The notes beneath the pieces are model-generated. The model was given only the letters and a program-made list of their open reading frames with translations, searched no databases and was not told the origin of the DNA. A program made the translations under genes and the position numbers. From Minisyncoccota bacterium (GTDB taxonomy: Bacteria > Patescibacteriota > Minisyncoccia > JAHIHE01 > JAGLIN01), in the NCBI GenBank assembly GCA_023270095.1, contig JAGLSJ010000012.1, positions 1-12,332 of the forward strand: DNA of 12,332 nt. The letters are read 5' to 3'. Below, piece by piece: positions 1 through 6,101 of the stretch; positions within the stretch are counted from its first letter, which is position 1, and each line of letters begins with the position of its first letter.

Positions 1-1
1 T

Positions 2-832
2 CAAGGACTTGCGGAATTTTTGCCGGTTTCAAGCTCTGGTCATTTGGTTTTGATTTCAAAATTCTTTAATTGGCAGGATCAAGGGCTGGCTTTTGATGTG
101 GCTTTGCATTTGGGAACCCTCGTTGCAGTTTTGATTTATTTCAGAAAAGATTGGAGGGATATAATATTTAATTCATATTTATTTCGATGGTTTCATAGTC
201 CTGATAAAGCCGTGGAACCTCTTGTGCAAAACGTTGCAAAAGTTAAACCATCACAACAGAAAAGACACATAAATGTTCAAGAGTTGAAATCAGATATGCT
301 TTTTATAATTATTATTGCCACAATTCCTGGCGTTTGCGCAGGACTTGTTTTGAATGATTATGCAGAAACTGTTTTTCGTAATTCGCTATTAGTCGCTATA
401 ACCTTATCAATCGGCGCGCTATTTCTTTTTTATGCTGATCGAATTGGTTTAAAGAAAAAAGATATACCAGAATTAACTTTGAAAATGGGAATTATAATTG
501 GACTTTTTCAAGCACTTGCAATCATACCAGGAGTTTCTCGCAGTGGAATCACAATTACAATTGCGCTTCTTCTTGGATTTTCAAGAACGTCTTCTGCAAG
601 ATTTTCATTTTTGCTTTCTACTCCAATCATTTTTGGAGCAGGAATTATGGAATTTCCAAATTTATTTGCAAGTGGTTTAGATATAAATATTTTAATAGGA
701 ATTTTGACCGCTACTGTAAGTGGATATCTAGCAATTAAATATATGTTAAAATATTTAGAGAATAAAAGTTATAATATTTTTGTGGGATATAGAATAGTGT
801 TAGCGATTTTAATAATTACTTTATTAACGTAA
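2..832 (+). CDS. uppP: Undecaprenyl-diphosphatase (UppP/BacA), 5' end cut by window
   Basis: Integral membrane phosphatase that converts undecaprenyl diphosphate to the monophosphate, recycling the lipid carrier used for peptidoglycan and other cell-wall polymers. The reading frame is open from base 2, and the first visible residues are QGLAEFLPVSSSGH. This matches the family's first conserved motif, (E/Q)xxxE followed by the SSSGH serine and histidine. The second motif, PGVSRSGIT, lies at about 532-558 and supplies the catalytic arginine. TIPGVCAGL (about 319-345) is a further family-like segment. The rest is a series of hydrophobic helices ending in ILIITLLT. About 15-20 N-terminal residues are missing to the left, so the TTG at 20 is an internal leucine, not a start. 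The loop at about 195-290 (codons after the DW motif) is longer and more polar than in the E. coli enzyme. No terminator follows; the promoter of the next gene begins 8 bases after the stop. Confidence 0.96.
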   Translation, partial: QGLAEFLPVSSSGHLVLISKFFNWQDQGLAFDVALHLGTLVAVLIYFRKDWRDIIFNSYLFRWFHSPDKAVEPLVQNVAKVKPSQQKRHINVQELKSDMLFIIIIATIPGVCAGLVLNDYAETVFRNSLLVAITLSIGALFLFYADRIGLKKKDIPELTLKMGIIIGLFQALAIIPGVSRSGITITIALLLGFSRTSSARFSFLLSTPIIFGAGIMEFPNLFASGLDINILIGILTATVSGYLAIKYMLKYLENKSYNIFVGYRIVLAILIITLLT

Positions 833-839
833 ATTGTGA

Positions 840-867
840 TTGACAAAACACAGATTAATGATAGATT
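840..867 (+). promoter_or_regulatory. Promoter for the 892 gene
   Basis: A perfect TTGACA (840-845) is followed after 16 bases by TAGATT (862-867), preceded by TGA, which gives an extended -10 (TGATAGATT). Transcription would start near 874, leaving a leader of under 20 bases that carries the AGGAGG. The same TGATAGATT hexamer context recurs in the minus-strand promoter at 11458-11486. Confidence 0.6.
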
Positions 868-876
868 GTATTATAT

Positions 877-882
877 AGGAGG
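877..882 (+). promoter_or_regulatory. Strong ribosome binding site that fixes a GTG start
   Basis: AGGAGG directly abuts an ATG at 883, leaving no spacer, so that ATG cannot be the start served by this site. The in-frame GTG at 892 lies 9 bases downstream, which is the normal spacing. Most other genes in the window have no such site. Confidence 0.7.
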
Positions 883-891
883 ATGATATTT

Positions 892-1242
892 GTGCTAAAT
901 TATAGAAAAAAAGAGGGTCATAATGGACTTTTGAAAAATGTTTCAAAGCTGGCAGATGAAGTAAAGGGAGTTGGCTATACTGTTTCGAAAGAGGAAGCTA
1001 TATTAGGCTCGTTAAGAGCGTTGAAGGGATTGATAGAGGAAGATGAGAGTGTCTATGAAAAGAAAATTAGAACAAAAAAAAGAATAAACTTGTTCTTGGC
1101 GATATTATTAATAATTCTCTGTGGTCTTGTCTTTGTTGAGGCATTTTTCAACATATTACCAACATGGATTACGGATAACTATGGAGCTGTATTGGTTATT
1201 GATATTTTAGCCATATGGTTTGTAAATCCAGATAAGAGATAG
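892..1242 (+). CDS. Small two-helix membrane protein, function unknown
   Basis: I do not recognise the family. The GTG at 892 is chosen as start because AGGAGG (877-882) sits 9 bases upstream; this gives 116 residues. The N-terminal half (about residues 1-65) is soluble, charged and predicted helical, with stretches such as KEEAILGSLRALKGLIEEDE and a basic KKIRTKKR just before the membrane. Two hydrophobic segments follow, near residues 66-86 (LFLAILLIILCGLVFVEAFF) and 97-112 (AVLVIDILAIWFV), so both termini probably face the cytoplasm. The gene has its own TTGACA promoter upstream and a hairpin terminator 5 bases after its stop, making it a self-contained single-gene unit. It uses GAG and GGG codons more freely than the large genes around it, which together with the strong ribosome site hints at a different origin. 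That origin is inference. Confidence 0.75.
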   Translation: MLNYRKKEGHNGLLKNVSKLADEVKGVGYTVSKEEAILGSLRALKGLIEEDESVYEKKIRTKKRINLFLAILLIILCGLVFVEAFFNILPTWITDNYGAVLVIDILAIWFVNPDKR

Positions 1243-1246
1243 GGAA

Positions 1247-1275
1247 AGGAGTTCAAAGGAGCTCCTATTTATTTT
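1247..1275 (+). terminator. Intrinsic terminator of the 892 gene
   Basis: AGGAGTTC (1247-1254) pairs with GAGCTCCT (1259-1266) over an AAAG loop: eight pairs, one of them G-U. ATTTATTTT follows. It begins 4 bases after the stop codon. Confidence 0.7.
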
Positions 1276-1303
1276 ATCCTTAAATTAAGAAATATTATAA
1301 AAT

Positions 1304-1431
1304 TGCCATCTCGAAATGAGAACTGAAATAAATTAAACATAAACTTCGCGATTGAGAGATTTGAAAAATATAATAAATGAGTTAGATTGTGTTTATAGAT
1401 TTCTCGTCATTATCACTCCCACGAAATGACA
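1304..1431. repeat. TGTCAT...ATGACA dispersed repeat, degenerate copy A
   Basis: Part of the 461-base gap between the 892 gene and the SDH-family protease gene, in which I see no gene. The right arm (1391-1431), read on the minus strand, starts TGTCATTTCGTGGGAGTG and contains GAGAAATCTATAAAC. It aligns with the left arm of the copy at 8235 (TGTCATTTCGAATCCCG, GAGAAATCTGTGAAC). The left arm starts TGCCATCTCGAAATGAG at 1304. It resumes with CGATTGAGAGATTTG at 1349-1363 after an extra stretch of about 30 bases; the 8235 copy has CGATTGAGAGATCTG in the matching arm. The two arms are inverted relative to each other, as in a non-autonomous hairpin-forming element. Confidence 0.6.
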
Positions 1432-1448
1432 AATTTTAGTCTTATGTA

Positions 1449-1487
1449 TATAGTTTCGGGATTCTATCACTCCGTTTCAGAATGATA
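1449..1487. repeat. Repeat arm fragment of the same family
   Basis: Read on the minus strand this begins TATCATTCTGAAACGGAG and continues through AGAATCCCGAAAC. That resembles one arm of the TGTCAT repeat family with a mutated tip (TATCAT). No matching second arm is visible, so it looks like a solo or decayed half-copy next to copy A. Confidence 0.4.
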
Positions 1488-1524
1488 TTAATCATTTTTT
1501 ACATAATAATACACAATGACGAAT

Positions 1525-1558
1525 AAAAAGGTTTAAGTTAAAAACTTAAACCTTTTTT
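1525..1558. terminator. Bidirectional intrinsic terminator
   Basis: A perfect 15-pair stem: AAAAAGGTTTAAGTT (1525-1539) against AACTTAAACCTTTTT (1543-1557), with an AAA loop. It ends in a T run on both strands. It lies between converging genes (892 gene on plus, SDH-family protease on minus), where a terminator serving both directions is expected. Confidence 0.8.
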
Positions 1559-1601
1559 ATATATTTAAATATAATTTTTTTGAATTGCAAAATCATTATT
1601 T

Positions 1602-1673
1602 TGTCATAGCGAGCTTGTTGAACTATATTAAGAAAAATAACATCTTCAATCCTTCGACAGGCTCAGGATGACA
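1602..1673. repeat. TGTCAT...ATGACA dispersed repeat, compact copy B
   Basis: A 72-base unit bounded by TGTCAT (1602-1607) and ATGACA (1668-1673). The left arm reads TGTCATAGCGAGCTTGTTGA. The right arm, read on the minus strand, is TGTCATCCTGAGCCTGTCGA, so the arms are related inverted copies. The internal 12-mer TGAACTATATTA (1619-1630) is identical to 8269-8280 in the copy upstream of uvrA, which ties them to one family. It sits 30 bases from the end of the minus-strand protease gene, in the 3' untranslated zone. Confidence 0.7.
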
Positions 1674-1703
1674 ATTCTAATACATTTTATAATTCAAATT
1701 AAT

Positions 1704-2675
1704 CTACAAGCTTTCCCAAACAGATGATTCGACATTGACATCGATGTTTGCTTTATTGTCTTTGATGATCCTTCTTATTTTTCCGTTGAAAATAAATCCA
1801 TCTGTCATACTTGCGCTTTCGATGAATGCTCCAGAAAACTTGAAATTTGCCATCTCTTGTCCGCCAAGAATTGCAACAGGATCAAACTTCTTTTTCAATT
1901 CCATTCTTTCGGCATAATTTTCATATAATTCCCACATCAAATTTTCCAGATTTTGTTCAGGTTCAATCATTTTTAACCCGAGAGAATCAGCTTCGTCTCT
2001 GGTAATTGGATAGCCATGAATGCAGATGTCGCCTGTGATTTCGTTGGTAATATTTTCAATTATTTGTTTGTCGCGATCTTTGTCAAAATGCATAAGAAGT
2101 AGTTTTCCAACAATTTGTTTTGCCATTCTAGTAGCGCGATATGCATTGCCGAGTGAAAGTGGATGAATCTTGGCTGTCAGGTCTTCAAAAATATTTACCA
2201 TTTGATCGTCTTTGACTCCTGCTTTTTCTTTGGCAAGAAGAAAATATGAATTCAAATCCTCAACACTAATTTCCATTTTTTGACTTTTGTTCAGTGGATT
2301 TTCAGGATTAAAAGGATGTCCTGTTGAAGGATCAACTGGAGAAAGTTCTCCAAGTCTTCCCATAACGATTTTGTCAGCTCCAATTGAGATCAATGTTCCA
2401 GCGCTATGAGCGCGATAGGGGATGAGCATTTCAACTTCATCAGCATAACTCCTGATTAGTTTAATAAGTCTGATTGGAGTAATCATATCTCCGCCACGAG
2501 TATACAAAAACAGACTTATTTTGTTTTGTTTACCAATTTTTTCCAAGTGTTTAGCAAAAATCGGAATAATATCATCTGCAACTTTCGTCACAAATGGTTG
2601 TCTGTCTCCAGTCACATAAGTAATAACTTTCGAGTCTCTTTCTTTCTCAATTTTTTCGATTAGATTTTGAGTCAT
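1704..2675 (-). CDS. SDH-family cytosolic serine protease (ClpP/SppA fold)
   Basis: 323 residues, matching the 'serine dehydrogenase proteinase' (SDH_sah) family, relatives of signal peptide peptidase A and ClpP. The hallmarks are visible in order. FLYTRGGDMITPIRL (residues 56-70) carries the GGD oxyanion-type loop. PYRAHSAGTLI (86-96) holds the probable catalytic serine, Ser91. GRLGELSPVDPS (106-117) is the conserved region after it. A helical C-terminal half contains ITGDICIHGYPITRDEA. There is no signal peptide and no membrane helix, so unlike SppA it should be cytosolic or peripheral. The start is ATG at 2675; no Shine-Dalgarno is visible upstream. The gene stands alone. Its substrate cannot be read from the sequence: family naming comes from biochemical association with a dehydrogenase, so degradation of membrane-derived or damaged proteins is only a possibility. 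Confidence 0.85.
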   Translation of the reverse strand: MTQNLIEKIEKERDSKVITYVTGDRQPFVTKVADDIIPIFAKHLEKIGKQNKISLFLYTRGGDMITPIRLIKLIRSYADEVEMLIPYRAHSAGTLISIGADKIVMGRLGELSPVDPSTGHPFNPENPLNKSQKMEISVEDLNSYFLLAKEKAGVKDDQMVNIFEDLTAKIHPLSLGNAYRATRMAKQIVGKLLLMHFDKDRDKQIIENITNEITGDICIHGYPITRDEADSLGLKMIEPEQNLENLMWELYENYAERMELKKKFDPVAILGGQEMANFKFSGAFIESASMTDGFIFNGKIRRIIKDNKANIDVNVESSVWESL

Positions 2676-2740
2676 ATATTTTAGTTATTATTTAAATTTT
2701 CACTTGTTTTGCTATTTTTTATTGCGCTATCGTATTTTTT

Positions 2741-2746
2741 ATTATA
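2741..2746 (-). promoter_or_regulatory. Possible -10 box for the SDH-family protease gene
   Basis: Read on the minus strand this is a perfect TATAAT, 65 bases upstream of the start codon. No good -35 lies at the right spacing, so the assignment is tentative. The rest of 2676-2908 is very AT-rich and holds only an imperfect AACTGTC/GGCTGTT hairpin near 2871-2890 followed by T's on the minus strand. Confidence 0.3.
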
Positions 2747-2915
2747 TGATAATTTTTCATCATTTGGTATAAATTTATATTGCAGCGACTAACCTCTTAT
2801 TAATAACAAACTTAACATTTTTATGTATAAATTGCAATGATTTAAAATGACAAAATTTTCGATAATAAAAAACAGCCCTTGGGACAGTTATAATTTTTAG
2901 GTTTGAATTAAGAAA

Positions 2916-2970
2916 GAGAGCGAGTGGCAATGCATAATTAATTTTTTAGCATTGTTCGATACTCGCTCTC
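2916..2970 (-). terminator. Long terminator hairpin of the orphan unit
   Basis: GAGAGCGAGT (2916-2925) pairs perfectly with ACTCGCTCTC (2961-2970). After a small internal loop, CAATGC (2928-2933) pairs with GCATTG (2949-2954). On the minus strand the 3' arm is followed by TTTCTTAATT. The T-rich side shows that termination is mainly leftward, cutting the orphan unit off from the protease gene. Confidence 0.7.
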
Positions 2971-2975
2971 GTTTG

Positions 2976-2987
2976 TTACATTTTCAT
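2976..2987 (-). other. Three-codon mini-ORF (Met-Lys-Met-stop) with a perfect ribosome site
   Basis: ATG AAA ATG TAA on the minus strand. AGGAGG (complement of 2996-3001) lies 8 bases upstream and the terminator stem begins 5 bases after the stop. A minimal ORF so well placed for initiation suggests a leader/stalling element or the leftover start of a deleted gene. A different frame running in from upstream (ending ...LKEQGGY-stop at 2992-2994) overlaps the ribosome site, which would allow coupling. Confidence 0.3.
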
Positions 2988-2995
2988 TTTAGTAA

Positions 2996-3001
2996 CCTCC
3001 T
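2996..3001 (-). promoter_or_regulatory. Perfect ribosome binding site AGGAGG (minus strand)
   Basis: CCTCCT on the plus strand, i.e. AGGAGG on minus, 8 bases before the ATG at 2987. It is as strong as the sites at 877 and 7757, yet serves only a three-codon frame. Confidence 0.5.
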
Positions 3002-3068
3002 TGTTCTTTTAAGTTTGCAGTTTTGTGCGCATCCATTTCGGTTGCGCTGCAGCCGGGGATCTCGGGTA

Positions 3069-3125
3069 TCAGTAAATAATCTCGTTACATTTTGCAGATT
3101 CTAAAAAGATTTGACATCTTTTCAC
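3069..3125 (-). CDS. Candidate 18-residue leader peptide
   Basis: GTG at 3125 is preceded at an 8-base spacing by GGAGG (complement of 3134-3138, within AGGGAGGG). The frame encodes VKRCQIFLESAKCNEIIY, then TGA. The start region can fold: GACAT (3113-3117) pairs with ATGTC (3126-3130), placing the GTG in the hairpin loop. An overlapping ATG at 3127 is followed at once by TGA, so it is not the start. The GTG-plus-strong-site style matches the 892 and 7771 genes. Coding status is unproven: it is short, and the frame continues 19 codons past the TGA to a TAA. Confidence 0.25.
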   Translation of the reverse strand: MKRCQIFLESAKCNEIIY

Positions 3126-3294
3126 ATGTCTTCCCTCCCTTTATTTTTTATAAGTATTGATTAGCATTCTCGTCTTTGAGTTCTTTGCTAGTTTTTAATT
3201 TCCTAGACTTTAAACCCCAACAAGAATATTAATCTGATTGTGAAGTAATGATCCCTTAGCCTTTCTTGAAGACAAGAAATCAACTTCACAAATC

Positions 3295-3323
3295 AATGTA
3301 TCACATTATAATAATCTTGTCAA
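3295..3323 (-). promoter_or_regulatory. Minus-strand promoter of the orphan unit
   Basis: On the minus strand, TTGACA (3323-3318), a 17-base spacer, then TACATT (3300-3295) preceded by TGA, an extended -10 (TGATACATT). The predicted start is near 3288, at the base of the leader stem. Confidence 0.6.
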
Positions 3324-3358
3324 TCCCTACTTTGAAAAACTTATACACACAAAAAAAC

Positions 3359-3386
3359 TTTACATAATGCGTAAAAGTACTAGAAT
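3359..3386 (+). promoter_or_regulatory. Promoter for the Na/Pi cotransporter gene
   Basis: TTTACA (3359-3364), a 16-base spacer, then TAGAAT (3381-3386): each box matches consensus at five of six bases. The leader is about 23 bases and has no Shine-Dalgarno. It is back to back with the minus-strand promoter at 3295-3323, about 40 bases away. Confidence 0.55.
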
Positions 3387-3415
3387 AAAGAGTGTAGTTA
3401 TAAGTTAAAAAATAT

Positions 3416-5029
3416 ATGATTGAAATTGAGACAATATTTGAAATGTTTGGTGGTTTAGCAATTTTGCTGTACGGAATTCATCTTTCTGGTGTTAGTTTGC
3501 AGAAAATTATGGGATTTCGATTGGAGAAAATACTTACAAAAATAAATAACAATCCAATAAAAGGTTTGACAATTGGTACAGGAATTACAGCTGTAATTCA
3601 AAGTAGCGGTACGACTATCACAATGCTGGTCGGATTTATTAGTGCTGGTCTTTTGACTTTTGGTTCTGCCATACCTGTGATGCTTGGAGCGAATATTGGA
3701 AGTACTGTCACAACTCAGTTAGCATCTTTGAATATTGGTGTGTATGCTTTACCATTTCTAACTATTGGAGTTGTAATTCATATTTTTTCAGTTAGAAAAA
3801 TCAAAAAGAATATCGGTGAAGCCCTTGTGGGTTTTAGTTTTTTGTTTCTTGGTATGAACTATATTTTTTCTAGCGCTCATTCTTTATCTCAAAGTAATTT
3901 GGCTGTAAATTTGATAAATTCGTTTTCTTCATCTCTATTTGTTTATATAATTATTTTAGCAATTCTGACATTATTAATTCAAAGCAGCAGCGCTACTTCT
4001 GTCGTTGTGGTTGCTTTAGGAGCGACGCAAATAATAGATCTTCAAACTGCGCTATATATGATTCTGGGAGTTAATTTAGGTTCTAGCTTAAAAGTTATTT
4101 ATATAGGCGCAAAAAGAAGGGGATTTTTGAGCGATCTTGCTGTAACTCACATATTGCTTAATCTGGTAGGAGTGTTTATTTTTATCTTATTTTTTAAACA
4201 CTTTGATTATATATCGAGCATTACTTCATCTGACGCAGGGAGACAAATTGCAAATGCGCATACGCTATATAATATTATTACAGCATTAATCGTCATTCCT
4301 TTTATTCCTTTTGTTGTAAAATTTATTAATAGATATGCTCCAAAAAGTGAAGCGGAAGAATCCAAATTTTCTTATCTAAGCAGAAAACTTCTTTATACTC
4401 CATCAGTTGCCTTGAGGCAAGCTAATCGCGGTGTTGTTGAAATGGCGAAAGAAGTGGCTGAAATGCTTGAAATTTCAAGAACGATATTTTTTGATAATAA
4501 AATAGAACTTCTAGAAGAAATAGAAAGATATGAAAATGATATGGATGAGATGACTGGAAAAATTTCAGAATATATGTCTCAAATCTCACAGCAAAATTTA
4601 AGTAAAAAAGATTTAATGAAACTTTATAGCCTGATGCATTCTGTGACTGATCTTGAGCATTTGTCTGATCACATTTTGACAGTTTCTGAATTGTTTGTGG
4701 AATTAAAAGAAGAAAATATTGATTTTTCAGAGAAAGCGAATCGAGAGTTAATTGCTGTTTTTGGTAAGCTAAAAATTATGCAGAATTTAGTGACTAAAGC
4801 GTTAGCAGAGGATAATTTACATCTTGCTCATGAGATTATCAAGCATGAAAATAAAGTAGATGAAATAGTAAAAAAAGCTCAAGATAACCATTTAGAAAGG
4901 ATGAATAAAGGGGTATGTTCTTTGGAAAAAGGAAAATATTTTTCAGAAATTTTGATGAATCTGGAAAGAATTGGGGATCACTCTGATAACATTGCCTACG
5001 CGGTTGTTGATAGATTTCGATATAAATAG
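3416..5029 (+). CDS. Na/phosphate cotransporter (PNaS family) with PhoU-like C-terminus
   Basis: 537 residues. It imports phosphate with sodium across the cytoplasmic membrane. The two inverted transport repeats are clear: the first has QSSGTT (residues 62-67) and GANIGST (91-97), the second QSSSAT (189-194) and GVNLGSS (218-224). The QSS pairs are the family's substrate/sodium motifs. The conserved IANAHTLYNI sits at 278-287. About eight hydrophobic segments occupy residues 10-305. From about residue 325 to the end is a soluble, heptad-rich helical domain (for example EEIERYENDMDEM and GDHSDNIAYAVVD) resembling the PhoU helical bundle. This arrangement is usual for bacterial NptA/YjbB-type proteins. 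The start is ATG at 3416, with no Shine-Dalgarno. The gene is a single-gene unit with its own promoter and terminator. No Pst operon or Pho box is visible, so phosphate regulation cannot be read from the sequence. Confidence 0.93.
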   Translation: MIEIETIFEMFGGLAILLYGIHLSGVSLQKIMGFRLEKILTKINNNPIKGLTIGTGITAVIQSSGTTITMLVGFISAGLLTFGSAIPVMLGANIGSTVTTQLASLNIGVYALPFLTIGVVIHIFSVRKIKKNIGEALVGFSFLFLGMNYIFSSAHSLSQSNLAVNLINSFSSSLFVYIIILAILTLLIQSSSATSVVVVALGATQIIDLQTALYMILGVNLGSSLKVIYIGAKRRGFLSDLAVTHILLNLVGVFIFILFFKHFDYISSITSSDAGRQIANAHTLYNIITALIVIPFIPFVVKFINRYAPKSEAEESKFSYLSRKLLYTPSVALRQANRGVVEMAKEVAEMLEISRTIFFDNKIELLEEIERYENDMDEMTGKISEYMSQISQQNLSKKDLMKLYSLMHSVTDLEHLSDHILTVSELFVELKEENIDFSEKANRELIAVFGKLKIMQNLVTKALAEDNLHLAHEIIKHENKVDEIVKKAQDNHLERMNKGVCSLEKGKYFSEILMNLERIGDHSDNIAYAVVDRFRYK

Positions 5030-5053
5030 ATTAAAATAACATAGATATAGATT

Positions 5054-5084
5054 AACAAAAAACCTTAGGCTTTTTGTTTTTTTT
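5054..5084 (+). terminator. Intrinsic terminator after the Na/Pi cotransporter gene
   Basis: AACAAAAAACC (5054-5064), loop TTA, GGCTTTTTGTT (5068-5078): ten pairs with one A/C mismatch. The T run continues to 5084. The T run also lies where a -35 for the next gene would fall. Confidence 0.7.
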
Positions 5085-5099
5085 GTGATAAAATAGAGA

Positions 5100-5105
5100 T
5101 ATAAT
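5100..5105 (+). promoter_or_regulatory. -10 box for the CvpA-CAP gene
   Basis: A perfect TATAAT 14 bases before the ATG at 5120, implying a very short leader. No convincing -35: the 17-base position falls in the terminator's T run. Confidence 0.4.
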
Positions 5106-5119
5106 AATTTATTTTAAAT

Positions 5120-6091
5120 ATGATTGGAAATTGGATAGATTTGATAATTATTTTTTATCTCGTAGTTCACTTTATGGATGGAGTGAAAAGAGGACTTTAT
5201 TCTATTATTGTAAATATGGTCAGTTTTGTTGTTTCTTTGATAATTTCATATTTTACATATTCATACACAGCTCATATATTTATCTCGCTTTTTGGTCTTG
5301 AAAATGTTTATGCAAACATAATTGGATTTTTCTTAAATATGTTTGTAATAAAATTTATTATGTTGGTAATGTCTCGAAGAAAACTTCCAGACTCTCTCTT
5401 TATAATTAATAAATGTTTTAAGAGAAGAGTCACTTGTGGATTTACCTCGTTATTATATAGCTCTATAGTTGTTTTTTTGTTATTATCGATAACCCTTTCT
5501 TTTTCTTTACCGTTTATCTTTCGAAATCAGGTAGTCTCATCGTCGTTTGGAAAAGTTGTTGTTGTTGATCCTGTGAGGATTAACAAAGGTCTTGAAAATA
5601 TTTTCGGGGATGTGTTAAGCACCACGATGAGCAAGTTTGATTTTATGACTGTAGGAGACGGCAAGTCTGAAACGATTTATTTAGGTTACACAATATCAGA
5701 TGTGAAAGTTGACGAAAAAGATGAAGCGGATATGTTGAAGCTTATAAATCAAGAGAGAGAATCTAGAAATTTATTGCCATTGGTCGAAGACGAACAAGCA
5801 AAACAAACTGCAAGAAAACATGGAATTGATATGTTTCAAAAGGGATATTTTTCTCATATCAATCTTGAAAATCAAGCTCCTTCTTATCGTATGAAACAAG
5901 GAGGAGTGGAGTTTAATTTTTCAGGTGAAAATCTCGCGCTTTCAAAAGACTTGTTGTCGGCTCATAACGGTTTGATGAACAGCACAGGTCATCGAAAAAA
6001 TATTCTTCAACCACTTTATCATAGAGTGGGTATCGGTGTTATCGACGGAGGAGAATATGGAAAAATATTTGTGCAAAATTTTGCGGATTGA
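5120..6091 (+). CDS. CvpA-like membrane domain fused to a CAP/SCP (YkwD-type) domain
   Basis: 323 residues in two parts. Residues 1-135 contain about four hydrophobic segments, and the opening WIDLIIIFYLV...DGVKRGLYSII is the CvpA (colicin V production) pattern. A linker (136-200) follows. Residues 203-323 are a bacterial CAP domain of the YkwD type: LINQERESRNLLPL, ARKHGIDMFQKGYFSH (His234, His246), SGENLA (Glu270), STGHRKNIL (His291) and the closing IFVQNFAD. These His/Glu residues are the CAP cavity residues. The CAP domain should sit outside the cell, tethered by the CvpA part. The activity is unknown; CAP domains have been linked to lipid or cell-wall interactions and sometimes protease activity. 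UGA is the stop. The ATG at 5120 has no Shine-Dalgarno and follows TATAAT. The adjacent basic ORF at 6102 may be co-transcribed. Confidence 0.88.
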   Translation: MIGNWIDLIIIFYLVVHFMDGVKRGLYSIIVNMVSFVVSLIISYFTYSYTAHIFISLFGLENVYANIIGFFLNMFVIKFIMLVMSRRKLPDSLFIINKCFKRRVTCGFTSLLYSSIVVFLLLSITLSFSLPFIFRNQVVSSSFGKVVVVDPVRINKGLENIFGDVLSTTMSKFDFMTVGDGKSETIYLGYTISDVKVDEKDEADMLKLINQERESRNLLPLVEDEQAKQTARKHGIDMFQKGYFSHINLENQAPSYRMKQGGVEFNFSGENLALSKDLLSAHNGLMNSTGHRKNILQPLYHRVGIGVIDGGEYGKIFVQNFAD

Positions 6092-6101
6092 TAATAAAAT
6101 T

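Larger units (their letters stand above)
2909..3288 (-). ncRNA. Orphan minus-strand transcript with structured leader and mini-ORFs
   Basis: No ORF over about 30 codons lies here, yet the region has every part of a transcription unit reading leftward. A promoter is at 3295-3323. The 5' end is folded: ACTTCACAA (3283-3291) pairs with TTGTGAAGT (3238-3246), enclosing a perfect 7-pair hairpin (TTTCTTG 3262-3268 with CAAGAAA 3273-3279). Two strong ribosome sites each precede a tiny ORF (3069-3125 and 2976-2987). Between them is a GC-rich hairpin (GCGCATCC 3027-3034 with GGTTGCGC 3040-3047, one mismatch). A long terminator ends the unit. The local GC content of 3025-3066 is far above its surroundings. 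It could be a small regulatory RNA, a peptide-coding RNA, an attenuated leader whose gene was lost, or a decayed gene. It does not match tmRNA, RNase P RNA, SRP RNA or a riboswitch class I can recall. Confidence 0.45.

Noticed and set aside
20..22. TTG at 20 as a start for uppP
   Set aside because: The frame is open to base 2 and encodes the conserved QGLAEF just before LPVSSSGH, so this leucine is internal.
1243..1703. CRISPR array or tRNA genes in the repeat-rich gap
   Set aside because: The repeats are inverted, diverged and irregularly spaced, with no spacers; no cloverleaf or TTCRA loop is seen.
2871..2890. Terminator near AACTGTCCCAAGGGCTGTT on the minus strand
   Set aside because: The stem has a T/T mismatch, a G-U pair and a short core, so it is mentioned only as an imperfect hairpin although a T run follows.
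3069..3090. Programmed -1 frameshift joining the 18-codon frame to the LKEQGGY frame
   Set aside because: No slippery heptamer is present near the GAG ATT ATT TAC TGA region; the joined product remains only a curiosity.
3012..3125. UGA read as an amino acid, joining the 18-codon frame to the next 19 codons
   Set aside because: UGA clearly ends the CvpA-CAP gene right after its conserved QNFAD, so the standard code applies. No SECIS-like context was identified.
2909..3288. tmRNA, RNase P RNA or SRP RNA in the orphan unit
   Set aside because: No tRNA-like ends or T-loop, no alanine-rich tag frame, and none of the conserved RNase P or SRP cores are visible.
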